Shown: positions 9,793 to 17,942 of the stretch, piece after piece
Position numbering within the stretch: position 1 is the stretch's first letter
Layout of the letters: each line of letters begins with the position of its first letter
Translations under genes and position numbers: made by a program
Notes under the pieces: model-generated
What the model was told of the DNA's origin: nothing
The model's database searches: none
Seen by the model: the letters and a program-made list of their open reading frames with translations, nothing else
DNA from: Halobacterium rubrum
GTDB taxonomy: Archaea > Halobacteriota > Halobacteria > Halobacteriales > Halobacteriaceae
Direction: 5' to 3'
Assembly (NCBI RefSeq): GCF_021729015.1
Contig: NZ_JAJQQZ010000001.1
Coordinates: 310,001 to 374,000 of the forward strand
Length of the DNA stretch: 64,000 nucleotides

Positions 9793-10191
9793 TTACTCGA
9801 CCTCGATGGTCGTCGAGTCCTCGGTCACGTGGGCCTTCGGCAGCGTCACCGTCAGCACGCCGTTCGAGTAGTCCGCCGCAGCGCCCTCTTCCTCGACGTC
9901 CTCGGGCAGCGTCACGCTCCGGCTCACCGAGTGCTCGCTGCGCTCCCGGCGCACGTAGTCGGCCGTCTCCACGTCGCTGCCCTCGCTGTGGGTCGCGTCG
10001 ATGCGCACCGTCCGGTTCTGTACCTCCACGTCGATGTCGTCGCTGTCGAACCCCGGCAGGTCCGCGACCAGCGCGAACTCGTCGCCGTCGTCGCGCACGT
10101 CGACGGCCAGCCCGCCCGTCGCGGTGCCCCGGGCCTCGTCCAGTCGTTCGAGCAGCGACTCCAGTTCGTCGAAGGGACTCCCTCGATCCAT
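9793..10191 (-). CDS. hsp20: Hsp20 / alpha-crystallin small heat-shock protein
   Basis: 132 aa ATP-independent holdase. The alpha-crystallin domain spans about residues 28-128: FALVADLPGFDSDDIDVEVQ, then YVRRERSEHSVSRSVTLPED, and the C-terminal A-x-x-x-n-G-v-L signature as AAADYSNGVLTVTLPK. The N-terminal arm is short (MDRGSPFDELESLLERLDEA). The tail ends STTIEVE, carrying an I-x-V-like anchor. It converges with the gene at 9314, with 17 bases between the stops. Confidence 0.93.
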   Translation of the reverse strand: MDRGSPFDELESLLERLDEARGTATGGLAVDVRDDGDEFALVADLPGFDSDDIDVEVQNRTVRIDATHSEGSDVETADYVRRERSEHSVSRSVTLPEDVEEEGAAADYSNGVLTVTLPKAHVTEDSTTIEVE

Positions 10192-10283
10192 ATCCGTCCT
10201 TTCGGCGGCAACAAATGAAAATCCATCGGCCAGATTGCGACCCGGCTACTGTTCGCAGTCTTCGAGACTTCGAGCACAGCGAG

Positions 10284-10322
10284 AAGTCTCGCTATCTCAC
10301 GGCTCCCGGTGGTCGCCGTTCA
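10284..10322. repeat. dispersed short repeat, copy 1
   Basis: Contains TCTCACGGCTCCCGGTGGTC and continues GCCGTT. The same core recurs at 19427-19481 and 29355-29400, always between genes. The surrounding gap 10192-10433 (242 bases) shows no convincing gene; it holds the hsp20 upstream region and several GAGA/TCTC direct repeats. Confidence 0.55.
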
Positions 10323-10433
10323 CGTTCAACGAGACGTCTCCCGTCGGTCGACGTCTCGCTCGTCTCACGGGTCACTGCGTTCCCCGCTCGACTGTTCGGA
10401 GAACCGCCGCTCGCTGTGCTCGCGGCGCTTCTC

Positions 10434-11255
10434 CTACGCCACGTGTTCGGTGTCGTACGACCCGAGCTGCCGAACCCACCCCTCCGACGCGATCTCCTCG
10501 AGGTCGTCGACGGCGTCCTGCGTGCGCTGCTCGTAGAGCCCCGCGTCCACGTCGATGTGGAAGAGGTAGTCCCCGAGCCGTTCGCCCGACGGTCGGGACT
10601 CCACCCGGGAGAGGTTGATGTCGCGGTCGGCGAACGGCTCCAGCAGCTCCAGCAGCAGGCCGGGGTAGTTCGCGTTCGGGTAGACGACGAACGACGACTT
10701 CCCGCCGGCGTCGGAGCGGTCGCGCTCCGGCGCCACGACGAAAAACCGGGTGGTGTTGCTCGTGCGGTCCTGTACGTCCTCGCCGAGCACCCGGAGAGAG
10801 TCGCCGGCAGCGTTGTCCGGGTGCGCGATGGCCGCCACGGAGCCGTCCTCGCGCGCGAGCTCGACACCCTGGGCCGTCGACGCGACGGCCTTCCGGTCGG
10901 CGCCCGGGTGGTGGGCGTCGAGGTACTCCCGGCACTGCGCGAGCGCCTGCGAGTGGCTGGCCACCACGTCGAACGACGAGCTCTGGCCCAGCAGCGCGTG
11001 TCGAATCGGCGTCACGACCTCCCGGACGACGGCGAGGCCGTCGGTGTCGGCGAGCGCGTCCAGCGTCTCCGTCACCGACCCCTCGATGCTGTTCTCGATG
11101 GGGACGACACCCCGGTCGGCGCGGCCCTCGGCCACGGCGTCGACGATGCCGCGGACCGACTCCGCGAACGAGATGCCGTCCTCGGGGTCGTCTGCGACCG
11201 CCGTCGCGGCGCGGTGCGAGTACGTCCCGGACGGACCCAGCGTCACCGTCTTCAT
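10434..11255 (-). CDS. pheA: prephenate dehydratase
   Basis: 273 aa monofunctional enzyme converting prephenate to phenylpyruvate in phenylalanine synthesis. It opens with the family signature MKTVTLGPSGTYSHRAA. The catalytic region includes GVVPIENSIEGSV and STAQGVELA. DRTSNTTRFFVVAPE, about residues 165-179, is the TRF motif needed for activity. A C-terminal ACT domain (SSFVVYPNANYPGLLLELLE, then LSRVESRPSGERLGDYLFHI) should bind phenylalanine for feedback control. A TATA-like TCTTTTCC sits about 27 bases before the ATG. Confidence 0.95.
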   Translation of the reverse strand: MKTVTLGPSGTYSHRAATAVADDPEDGISFAESVRGIVDAVAEGRADRGVVPIENSIEGSVTETLDALADTDGLAVVREVVTPIRHALLGQSSSFDVVASHSQALAQCREYLDAHHPGADRKAVASTAQGVELAREDGSVAAIAHPDNAAGDSLRVLGEDVQDRTSNTTRFFVVAPERDRSDAGGKSSFVVYPNANYPGLLLELLEPFADRDINLSRVESRPSGERLGDYLFHIDVDAGLYEQRTQDAVDDLEEIASEGWVRQLGSYDTEHVA

Positions 11256-11396
11256 GTCCTCGGGTATCCGGGGCGGCGGGAAAAGACCGTCGGGGGTGTG
11301 TCAGTCGAACCGGTAGCCGCCGACCACGAGAAACGTGCCGACCGCAGTGAACGACGGAACAGATGAGAGAGAACGAGAGAGCGACGACCGAGCGGG

Positions 11397-12821
11397 CTAC
11401 CGGTTCAGCGTGTGGATGGCGTGACCGAGCGCGTGCTCGGCGGCCTCCATCGTCGCCTCGGCGAGCGTCGGGTGGGTGTGGATGGTGGAGGCGACGTCCT
11501 CCAGCGTGGCACCCATCTCGATGGCGAGCCCGAGCTCGGCGACGAGTTCGCTGGCCTCCGGGCCGACGATCTGGGCGCCCAGGATGAATCCGGACTCCTC
11601 GTCGGCGACGACCTGCACGAAGCCCTCGGCGTGCCCGGTGGTGAGCGCGCGGCCGCTGGCGTTGAACGGGAACTTCCCGACGACCGGGTCGAAGCCCTGT
11701 TCGGCGGCGTCGTCCTCGGTGAGGCCGACAGTGCCGATTTCGGGGTCGGTAAAGACCGCCGCCGGCACGGCCTGGTAGTCGAGCGCGGCGGGCTCGCCGG
11801 CGATGACCTCGGCGGCGACCTCGCCCTCCTTGCTCGCCTTGTGCGCGAGCATCGGACCGGGCGCGACGTCACCGATGGCGAAGACGTTCTCGACGTCGGT
11901 CCGGGCCTCGTGGTCGGTCTCCAGCCGGCCGTCCTCGTTCGGCTCGAGACCGATAGCCTCCAGATTCAGGGTGTCGGTGACCGGCTGGCGGCCGACCGCC
12001 ACGAGCACCTTGTCGGTGTCGAACTCGGTCGTCTCGCCGTCCTCGTCCTCGGCGGCGACGACGATGCCGTCGCCGGCTTCCTCCCAGCTGTCGGCCGCGA
12101 GGCCGAAGTGGAAGTCGATGCCGAGCGCCTCGGCGCGCTGCTTCACGGGGTGCGCGAGGTCGTCGCCGTACTGCGGGAGGATGCCGTCCAGCATCTCCAC
12201 GACGGTGACGTCGACGCCGAGCTTCGCGAACACCGTCGACAGCTCCATGCCGATGTAGCCCGCGCCGACGACCACAAGCGAGTCCGGTAGGTCGTCCATC
12301 GCCAGCGCCTGCCGGGAGTCAAGCACGGGGTCGTCGCCGAAGTCGAAGCCCGGCACCTCGATGGGCCGCGAGCCGGTCGACACGATGGCGTGCTCGTACT
12401 CGATGGTCTCCGAGCCCTGGCCGTCACCGCCGTGCACGACCCGGAGCTTGTCGCTGCCGGCGAACTCCGCGCGGCCCTCGACGAGGTTCACGCCGTTGGC
12501 CTTGCAGAGTTTCTCCACGCCGCCCGTGAGCTGGTCGACGACGCCGTCCTTCCAGTCGACCATCTCCGCGACGTCGACCTCGGGGTCGGCGTACACGCCC
12601 ATGTCCTCGGCGTCGCCGGCCTCGTGGGCGACGTCGGAGGCGGTGATCATCGCCTTCGACGGGATGCAGCCGTAGTTCAGGCAGGTGCCGCCGTAGGCGT
12701 CCTTCTCGACGAGCGTCACGTCGAGGCCGAGCTGTCCAGCGCGAATCGCCGCCACGTAGCCACCGGGGCCGGCCCCGATGACGGCGACGTCCGTCCCAGT
12801 CGAGATGTCTCCGACAACCAT
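11397..12821 (-). CDS. lpdA: dihydrolipoyl dehydrogenase (E3)
   Basis: 474 aa flavoprotein that re-oxidises dihydrolipoyl groups on E2 and reduces NAD. FAD binding: DVAVIGAGPGGYVAAIRAGQ at the N-terminus. Redox disulfide: GGTCLNYGCIPSKA at about residues 44-57. NAD-binding GAGYIGMELSTVF is in the middle, a second FAD motif FAIGDVAPGPMLAHKAS follows, and the C-terminal His-Glu pair lies in HTHPTLAEAT. It is the last gene of the complex operon; its ATG overlaps the E2 stop by one base (TAATG), implying translational coupling. Confidence 0.96.
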   Translation of the reverse strand: MVVGDISTGTDVAVIGAGPGGYVAAIRAGQLGLDVTLVEKDAYGGTCLNYGCIPSKAMITASDVAHEAGDAEDMGVYADPEVDVAEMVDWKDGVVDQLTGGVEKLCKANGVNLVEGRAEFAGSDKLRVVHGGDGQGSETIEYEHAIVSTGSRPIEVPGFDFGDDPVLDSRQALAMDDLPDSLVVVGAGYIGMELSTVFAKLGVDVTVVEMLDGILPQYGDDLAHPVKQRAEALGIDFHFGLAADSWEEAGDGIVVAAEDEDGETTEFDTDKVLVAVGRQPVTDTLNLEAIGLEPNEDGRLETDHEARTDVENVFAIGDVAPGPMLAHKASKEGEVAAEVIAGEPAALDYQAVPAAVFTDPEIGTVGLTEDDAAEQGFDPVVGKFPFNASGRALTTGHAEGFVQVVADEESGFILGAQIVGPEASELVAELGLAIEMGATLEDVASTIHTHPTLAEATMEAAEHALGHAIHTLNR

Positions 12822-14320
12822 TATTCGAGTAGTAGTAGTTCGGGGTCAGTCAGATACTCCATGACGCGGTTCGTGAACTGGGCGGCCTCCGCGCCGTCGA
12901 TGACGCGGTGGTCGATGGACAGCGACAGCGGCAGCGTCTGCGCCGCGCGCACGTCGCCGTCCTCGGCGACCGGCCGCTCGTCGATGGCGCCCAGCCCGAG
13001 AATCGCCGTCTCGGGGTAGTTGATGATGGGCGTCGCGTACTCGCCGCCGATGGCGCCGAAGTTCGTGATGGTGAACGTCCCGCCCTGCATCTCCTCGCGG
13101 GAGATCGAGCGATTCCGGGCCTTCTCGACGAGCTCGTTCATCTCCTCGGAGATCTCCAGCATCGACTTCTGGTCGACGTGTTTCACCACGGGCACCATCA
13201 GGCCGGCGTCCGTCGCGACGGCCACGCCGATGTTGTAGTCCTGCTTCAGCGCGATTTCGTCGTCTTCCTCGCGGAGCTCCGAGTTCAGCACCGGGAACTC
13301 CTTCAGCGCCGCGACGACCGCCTTCATCACGAACGGCATGTACGTGAGCTTCACGTCCTCGGCCTCGGCGCGCGCCTTCAGCTTCGAGCGCGTCTCCACG
13401 AGGCCGTCGATGACGGCGGTGTCGTGGTGCGTAACGTGGGGCGCCGTGTACTTGGACTCGGCCATCTGCTCGCCGATGGTGCGGCGGATGCCCCGGTAGG
13501 GCTCCGTCGTCTCGCCGCCCTCGACGAACTCGCGGCTGGCCGCGCCGCCGGCTGCGGCGGCGTCGCCCTGTGCGGCCTGCCCGCCCTCGGCGTACGCCTG
13601 GACGGCCTCCGCGGTGACGAACGCCTCGCCGTCGCGCTGTTCGACCGCCGGCACGTCGTCGATGTCGACGCCGAGCTCGCGAGCGACGCCGCGGGTCGCG
13701 GGCGCCGCCAGCGTCTTCTCGCGGCCGGCCGGCTCCTGGCCGCCCGCAGCGGCACCGCCGGCGCTGGCCGCAGTGGCACCGTCGTCGTCGCCGACCGCCT
13801 GGGTCGCGGACGTCGACTCGGCGGCCGGCTCCGCGGCCTCCTCGCCGCCCTCCGCGGCGGCGCGCACGTCGCCCTCGGTGACGCGCCCGGAGGGCCCGGT
13901 GCCCTCGACGCCGTCGAGGTCGACGCCCAGTTCGCGGGCGAGTTTGCGGACGCTCGGCGGCGCGAACGTCCGGCCACCAGCCTCGCTGGTCGCCGACGCT
14001 GCTCCGTCGGCGCTCTCGTCGTCGTCGTCGTCGTCGTCGCCGGCTTCCGCCGACTCCTCGGCCTCGGGCTCGGGCGCCTCGCCCTCCACGTCGAACGTGA
14101 CGAAGAGGTCGCCGACCGGCACGATGTCGCCCTCGTCCCAGTGGAGTTCGCGGACCGTGCCGTTCACGGGCGCGGGCACTTCCACCTGGGCCTTGTCCGT
14201 CTCCACCTCGGCGACCGGCTGGTCCTCGCTGACCGTGTCGCCCTCGGCGACGAGCCACTGCACCAGCTCGCCCTCGGCGACGCCCTCGCCGACGTCCGGG
14301 AGCGTGAACTCTCGGGCCAT
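12821..14320 (-). CDS. 2-oxoacid dehydrogenase complex E2 (dihydrolipoyl acyltransferase)
   Basis: 499 aa. The N-terminal lipoyl domain carries the lipoylated lysine in VETDKAQVEVPAP (about residue 43). An acidic linker follows (DDDDDDESADGAAS). Two segments then look like peripheral-subunit-binding domains: APPSVRKLARELGVDLDGVE with TGPSGRVTEGDV, and APATRGVARELGVDIDDVPA with EAFVTAEAV. The catalytic acyltransferase domain fills the C-terminal half and ends with the active-site LSLSIDHRVIDGAEAAQF. Most E2 chains have one subunit-binding domain, so two is notable. The acyl substrate of haloarchaeal complexes is not settled by sequence. Confidence 0.94.
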   Translation of the reverse strand: MAREFTLPDVGEGVAEGELVQWLVAEGDTVSEDQPVAEVETDKAQVEVPAPVNGTVRELHWDEGDIVPVGDLFVTFDVEGEAPEPEAEESAEAGDDDDDDDESADGAASATSEAGGRTFAPPSVRKLARELGVDLDGVEGTGPSGRVTEGDVRAAAEGGEEAAEPAAESTSATQAVGDDDGATAASAGGAAAGGQEPAGREKTLAAPATRGVARELGVDIDDVPAVEQRDGEAFVTAEAVQAYAEGGQAAQGDAAAAGGAASREFVEGGETTEPYRGIRRTIGEQMAESKYTAPHVTHHDTAVIDGLVETRSKLKARAEAEDVKLTYMPFVMKAVVAALKEFPVLNSELREEDDEIALKQDYNIGVAVATDAGLMVPVVKHVDQKSMLEISEEMNELVEKARNRSISREEMQGGTFTITNFGAIGGEYATPIINYPETAILGLGAIDERPVAEDGDVRAAQTLPLSLSIDHRVIDGAEAAQFTNRVMEYLTDPELLLLE

Positions 14321-14321
14321 C

Positions 14322-15296
14322 TTAGAAGTCGAACGCCTCCTCGATACCGGCCGCGATGCGTGCGGGCTCCGGCAGGTAGTAGTCCTCCAGCGCCGCCAGC
14401 GGGAACGGCACGTCGAACCCGGTGATGCGCTCGACCGGCGCCTCCTGGTAGAGGAGCGCTTCCTCCTGGATGGTCGCCGCGATCTCGGCGCCCAGCCCGC
14501 CCGTGTTCGGGGCTTCGTGGACGATGGCCGCCCGGCCCGTCTTCTTGAACGACTCGACGATGGTGTCGAAGTCGATGGGGCTGAGCGTCCGCAGGTCGAC
14601 GACCTCCACGTCGACGCGGTCGAGCTTCTCCGCGGCCTCGATGGTCGGCCGGGTCATCGCGCCCCACGTGAACACGGAGACGTCCTCGCCCTCCTTGCGG
14701 ACGGCGGCCTCCCCGAGTTCGACCTCGTAGGGGTCGTCCGGGACCTCCTCGCGGAACGCCCGGTAGATCTTCTTCGGCTCGAGGAACACGACCGGGTCCG
14801 GCTCGCGAATCGCGGCGATGAGCATCCCCTTCGCGTCGTGGGGCGTGCTCGGCATCGCGACCTTCAGCCCGGCCTCGTGCGCGTAGAACGCCTCCTTGGA
14901 CTCGGAGTGGTGTTCCGGCGCGCGGATGCCGCCGCCCATCGGGGCGCGCAGTACCATCGGCAGCGTGAACCGGCCCCGCGAGCGCGTGCGGAGCCGCGAC
15001 ATGTGGCTCACGATCTGGTCGAAGCCCGGGTACATGAACCCGGAGAACTGGATCTCCGGCACCGGCTTCAGGCCGTACGCGGCCATCCCGACCGCCGAGC
15101 CGATGATGCCGGACTCCGCCAGCGGCGTGTCGATGACGCGCTCGTCACCGAACTCGTCGTACAGCCCCTCGGTCGCGCGGAACACGCCACCGTTCTTCCC
15201 GACGTCCTCGCCCATCACGAGCACGTCGTCGTCTTCGGCCATCTCGTCGCGGAGGCCGTCCCGTACTGCCTGCACCAGGGTCAAGTTCTCGCTCAT
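14322..15296 (-). CDS. pdhB: 2-oxoacid dehydrogenase E1 component, beta subunit
   Basis: 324 aa. The beta chain of the thiamine-diphosphate E1 heterotetramer. Family marks are LVMGEDVGKNGGVFRATEGL near the N-terminus, DTPLAESGIIGSAVGMA, and GLKPVPEIQFSGFMYPGFDQ. The transketolase C-terminal domain shows VEVVDLRTLSPIDFDTIVES and GLGAEIAATIQEEA. Its start is three bases after the E1-alpha stop, and one base separates its stop from the E2 start, so the four genes form one operon. Confidence 0.95.
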   Translation of the reverse strand: MSENLTLVQAVRDGLRDEMAEDDDVLVMGEDVGKNGGVFRATEGLYDEFGDERVIDTPLAESGIIGSAVGMAAYGLKPVPEIQFSGFMYPGFDQIVSHMSRLRTRSRGRFTLPMVLRAPMGGGIRAPEHHSESKEAFYAHEAGLKVAMPSTPHDAKGMLIAAIREPDPVVFLEPKKIYRAFREEVPDDPYEVELGEAAVRKEGEDVSVFTWGAMTRPTIEAAEKLDRVDVEVVDLRTLSPIDFDTIVESFKKTGRAAIVHEAPNTGGLGAEIAATIQEEALLYQEAPVERITGFDVPFPLAALEDYYLPEPARIAAGIEEAFDF

Positions 15297-15299
15297 GTC

Positions 15300-16415
15300 T
15301 TAGTCCTCCAGTAGCGCCTCGTCGCCGTACTCGTCTCGAATCGACTGGAAGTACTCGAGTTGCTGTTCCAGCCGCTTGGGCATGTCCGCGTAGACGTGCT
15401 CGAACATCGACGCCGGGTCGGGCCGCGGCGTCTCCTCGGCGGCCTCGATGGCGTCGGCGACGTCGTCCTCGATCTCGGTCTCGATGGCCTCGACGTCCTC
15501 GTCGTCGAGCCGGTCCGTGTTCTTGAGGAACGTCTCCATGCGCGGAATCGGGTCTTTCGCCTTCCACTTCTCGACCTCCGCCTCGTCGCGGTAGACGGAG
15601 GGGTCGTCGGCGGTGGTGTGCGCGCCGAAGCGGTACTGCACCGCCTCGATCATGGTCGGGCGCAGCTCGCCCTCGTCGGGGTCTTTGGCCTTCTCGACGG
15701 CGTCTCTGGTCACCTTGTAGACGGCTAGCGGGTCCATGCCGTCGACCTGCACGCCGTCGAAGCCGTACGCTTCGGCCTTCTGCGCGAGCGTCTCGGAGGC
15801 CGTCTGGCGCTCCCGGGGGACGCTGATGGCCCACTGGTTGTTGTTGCAGAAGAACACGTTCGGCGTGTCGAAGACGCCGGCGAAGTTCAGGCCCTCGTGG
15901 AAGTCGCCCTCGGAGGTCGCGCCGTCCCCGAAGTAACAGAGGAACGCCTTGTCCTGTTCGTCCTTGAGCTTGGACGCCCACGCCATGCCGGTGGCGTGGG
16001 GAATCTGGGAGGCGATGGGGACGGCGACGGTGAAGACGTTCTTGTCGAGGGGAATCTCGTTCCCGCGCTCGTCACCCATCCAGTACAGCAGCGTGTCTTT
16101 CAGCGGGAGGCCGCGGACCAGTCCGGCGCCGTGCTCGCGGTAGCTCGGCACCATCCAGTCGTCGTCGGCGAGCGCCATCGCGGACGCGATCTGGGCGCCT
16201 TCCTGGCCGGACAGCGGCGGGTAGGTCCCGATGCGGCCCTGTCGCTGGAGGCTCACCGCGCGCTCGTCGAACCGGCGCGCGAGCTTCATGTGGCGGTACA
16301 TCTCGACGAGCTCGTCGTCGGAGAGGTCCGGTACCTCCGCGCCGTCGACCAGCTCGCCGTCCTCGTCCAGCACCCGGTACATGTCGTCGGGTGCTCGATG
16401 AACGGTCTCGGTCAC
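15300..16415 (-). CDS. pdhA: 2-oxoacid dehydrogenase E1 component, alpha subunit
   Basis: 371 aa from GTG 16415, giving (M)[20 protein letters not shown]. The frame is open to ATG 16478, but that extension ([12 protein letters not shown]) is basic and Cys-containing, unlike the family. The TDP/Mg motif is [20 protein letters not shown] with NNNQWAIS after it. [20 protein letters not shown] is the phosphorylation-loop region of E1-alpha. It begins the operon E1a-E1b-E2-E3. Haloarchaea oxidise pyruvate with a ferredoxin oxidoreductase, so a branched-chain or other 2-oxoacid substrate is possible. Confidence 0.93.
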   Translation of the reverse strand: MTETVHRAPDDMYRVLDEDGELVDGAEVPDLSDDELVEMYRHMKLARRFDERAVSLQRQGRIGTYPPLSGQEGAQIASAMALADDDWMVPSYREHGAGLVRGLPLKDTLLYWMGDERGNEIPLDKNVFTVAVPIASQIPHATGMAWASKLKDEQDKAFLCYFGDGATSEGDFHEGLNFAGVFDTPNVFFCNNNQWAISVPRERQTASETLAQKAEAYGFDGVQVDGMDPLAVYKVTRDAVEKAKDPDEGELRPTMIEAVQYRFGAHTTADDPSVYRDEAEVEKWKAKDPIPRMETFLKNTDRLDDEDVEAIETEIEDDVADAIEAAEETPRPDPASMFEHVYADMPKRLEQQLEYFQSIRDEYGDEALLED

Positions 16416-16456
16416 GGGTACCCCCGTCCTGACATGTGCGGAGGGTCTACCCCTGC

Positions 16457-16468
16457 AACCATATGGTT
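16457..16468. promoter_or_regulatory. 12-base palindrome upstream of the dehydrogenase operon
   Basis: AACCATATGGTT is a perfect palindrome whose near edge is 42 bases upstream of the pdhA GTG, within the A/T-rich promoter region. Position and symmetry suggest an operator for a dimeric regulator. It does not match the TACT-N-GAGTA motif known for the halobacterial sugar regulator TrmB. Confidence 0.4.
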
Positions 16469-16583
16469 TTCGTAACAATCTTTGCCAAGGGTCTCACTGG
16501 CACCGAATTCCCGGACTCGTGTCCAGTCACGACGGAACAAAACGACTGAACGAATAGCTTGGCCGCCTGGAAATACAGAACCA

Positions 16584-16591
16584 GAATAAAC
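16584..16591 (-). promoter_or_regulatory. TATA-like element, candidate promoter of the dehydrogenase operon
   Basis: Read on the minus strand it is GTTTATTC, the best TATA match upstream of pdhA. Transcription would begin near 16560 and run through the 12-base palindrome. Confidence 0.35.
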
Positions 16592-16750
16592 ACTCGGTGG
16601 AACCTCCCGGTGTTGGACGCCCGTCCACCCGCCACTCGACCGCCGGCCTCACGGGCTTTTTACGTGGCCGCCGACGGCCCGGCCGGTCTTGCCACTCGAC
16701 TGACTGTTCCTCGCTAGCGATTACCGATGGTCTTCGTGACCCGTGACACC

Positions 16751-16914
16751 CACCGCTCGCTCAGTCCGAGGCCGCTCTCCGAGCGTCCTCGCGGCTCGCG
16801 TGTCGCTGTGCTCCCGCTCGCTCAATCGGAAGCCGCTCTTCGAGCGTCCTCGCGGCTCGCGTGTCGCTGTGCTCCCGCTCGCTCAATCGGAAGCCGCTCT
16901 TCGAGCGTCCTCGC
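16751..16914. repeat. 61-base tandem repeat overlapping the lipA 3' end
   Basis: TGTCGCTGTGCTCCCGCTCG starts at 16801 and again at 16862, a period of 61 bases; 16801-16861 is matched by the following unit until it diverges near 16914. A third, more degenerate unit lies at 16751-16800. The unit contains the last codons of lipA (encoding EDARRAASD and the stop) plus DNA past the stop, so the gene tail has been duplicated downstream. Confidence 0.8.
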
Positions 16915-17818
16915 GCGCCTCCTCGATGCTCTTGCCCTCCCTGACCACGGCGTCGACGAACAGCTCGCCCGCCTTGTACGACGACCGCACCATCGGACCG
17001 GACGCGCAGTACAGGAAGTCGAACTCCTCCTCGGCCACCCGCTGCCACGTGTCGAACTTCTGGGGGTGGACGTAGTCGTCGACGTCGAGGTGCGAGCGCG
17101 ACGGCTGGAGGTACTGCCCCAGCGTCACCACGTCCACGCCGACCTCCCGGAGGTCCCCCAGCGTCTGGTAGACCTCGTGGTCGTACTCGCCGACCCCGAG
17201 CATGATGCTCGTCTTCGTGTAGATGTCCGACTCCCGGTTCACCTGGTCCAGCACCGACAGCGACTGCTCGTAGCCCGCGCGCCGGTCCCGGACCGGGAAC
17301 TGCCGTCGCTCGACCGTCTCGACGTTGTGCGCGATGACGTCCGGCCCTGCGTCGATGATCTCCCGAACCAGCGACTCCTCGCCCTGGAAGTCCGGAATCA
17401 GCACCTCCACGAGGATAGATGGGTCGCGGTCCTTGATCTCCCGAATCGTCTGCGCGAAGTGGCCGGCGCCCTGGTCGTCGAGGTCGTCCCGGTCGACCGA
17501 CGTCAGGACGACGTAGTCCAGCCCGATTTCGGCGACGGATTCCGCCACGTTCGCGGGCTCGTCGGGGTCCAGCGCCTCCATGCCGCCCGTCTCGACGTCA
17601 CAGAAGTTGCAGCCGCGGGAACACCGGTCGCCCATCAACATGAACGTCGCCGTCCCCGGGCCGTCCCGGCCGCTCCAGCACTCGCCGAGGTTCGGGCAGG
17701 ACGCCTCCTCGCAGACGGTGTGGAGGTCGTTGTCGCGGAGCGTCTCCTTGATGTCCGCGAACCGCTCCCCGGACGGCGGCCGCATCTTCAGCCAATCCGG
17801 CTTCCGGCGGCTACTCAT
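16883..17818 (-). CDS. lipA: lipoyl synthase
   Basis: 311 aa radical-SAM enzyme that inserts two sulfurs into octanoyl groups on E2 lipoyl domains. Auxiliary cluster: CEEASCPNLGEC (C-x4-C-x5-C) near residues 35-46. Radical-SAM cluster: CSRGCNFCDV (C-x3-C-x2-C). Other marks are VVLTSVDRDDLDDQGAGHF and ASGPMVRSSYKAGE, which carries the conserved C-terminal Ser. ATG 17818 gives MSSRRKPDWLKMRPPSGERF, a typical start; the longer frame upstream is not coding. Its neighbour is the only E2 in the window, the likely substrate. Confidence 0.95.
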   Translation of the reverse strand: MSSRRKPDWLKMRPPSGERFADIKETLRDNDLHTVCEEASCPNLGECWSGRDGPGTATFMLMGDRCSRGCNFCDVETGGMEALDPDEPANVAESVAEIGLDYVVLTSVDRDDLDDQGAGHFAQTIREIKDRDPSILVEVLIPDFQGEESLVREIIDAGPDVIAHNVETVERRQFPVRDRRAGYEQSLSVLDQVNRESDIYTKTSIMLGVGEYDHEVYQTLGDLREVGVDVVTLGQYLQPSRSHLDVDDYVHPQKFDTWQRVAEEEFDFLYCASGPMVRSSYKAGELFVDAVVREGKSIEEAREDARRAASD

Positions 17819-17942
17819 GTGCCCGTCTTCGGAAGCCAGCGCAAAAACGGTGCGGATTGCGGCCTCGCCTGACGGGTGCAGCAACGCATCCCGTATGTTA
17901 AAGAGGGGCGGGGGAACAATTAACGAGACGAAATCCGATATA

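Larger units (their letters stand above)
16416..16882. other. 467-base intergenic region between pdhA and lipA
   Basis: No ORF here resembles a protein. The pdhA-proximal part is A/T-rich and holds the 12-base palindrome at 16457-16468 and a TATA-like GTTTATTC at 16584-16591 (read on the minus strand), which would give a leader of roughly 145 nt. A T-run (GGGCTTTTTACG, about 16653-16664) could contribute to termination of plus-strand transcripts. The lipA-proximal part is the 61-base tandem repeat. Confidence 0.5.

Noticed and set aside
16447-16635. 62-codon ORF in the pdhA upstream region
   Set aside because: It overlaps the promoter and palindrome, has unusual composition and no start context.
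16761-17048. 95-codon minus-strand ORF ending with the same EDARRAASD tail as lipA
   Set aside because: The shared tail comes from the 61-base repeat. The rest is in the wrong frame of lipA and lacks protein character.
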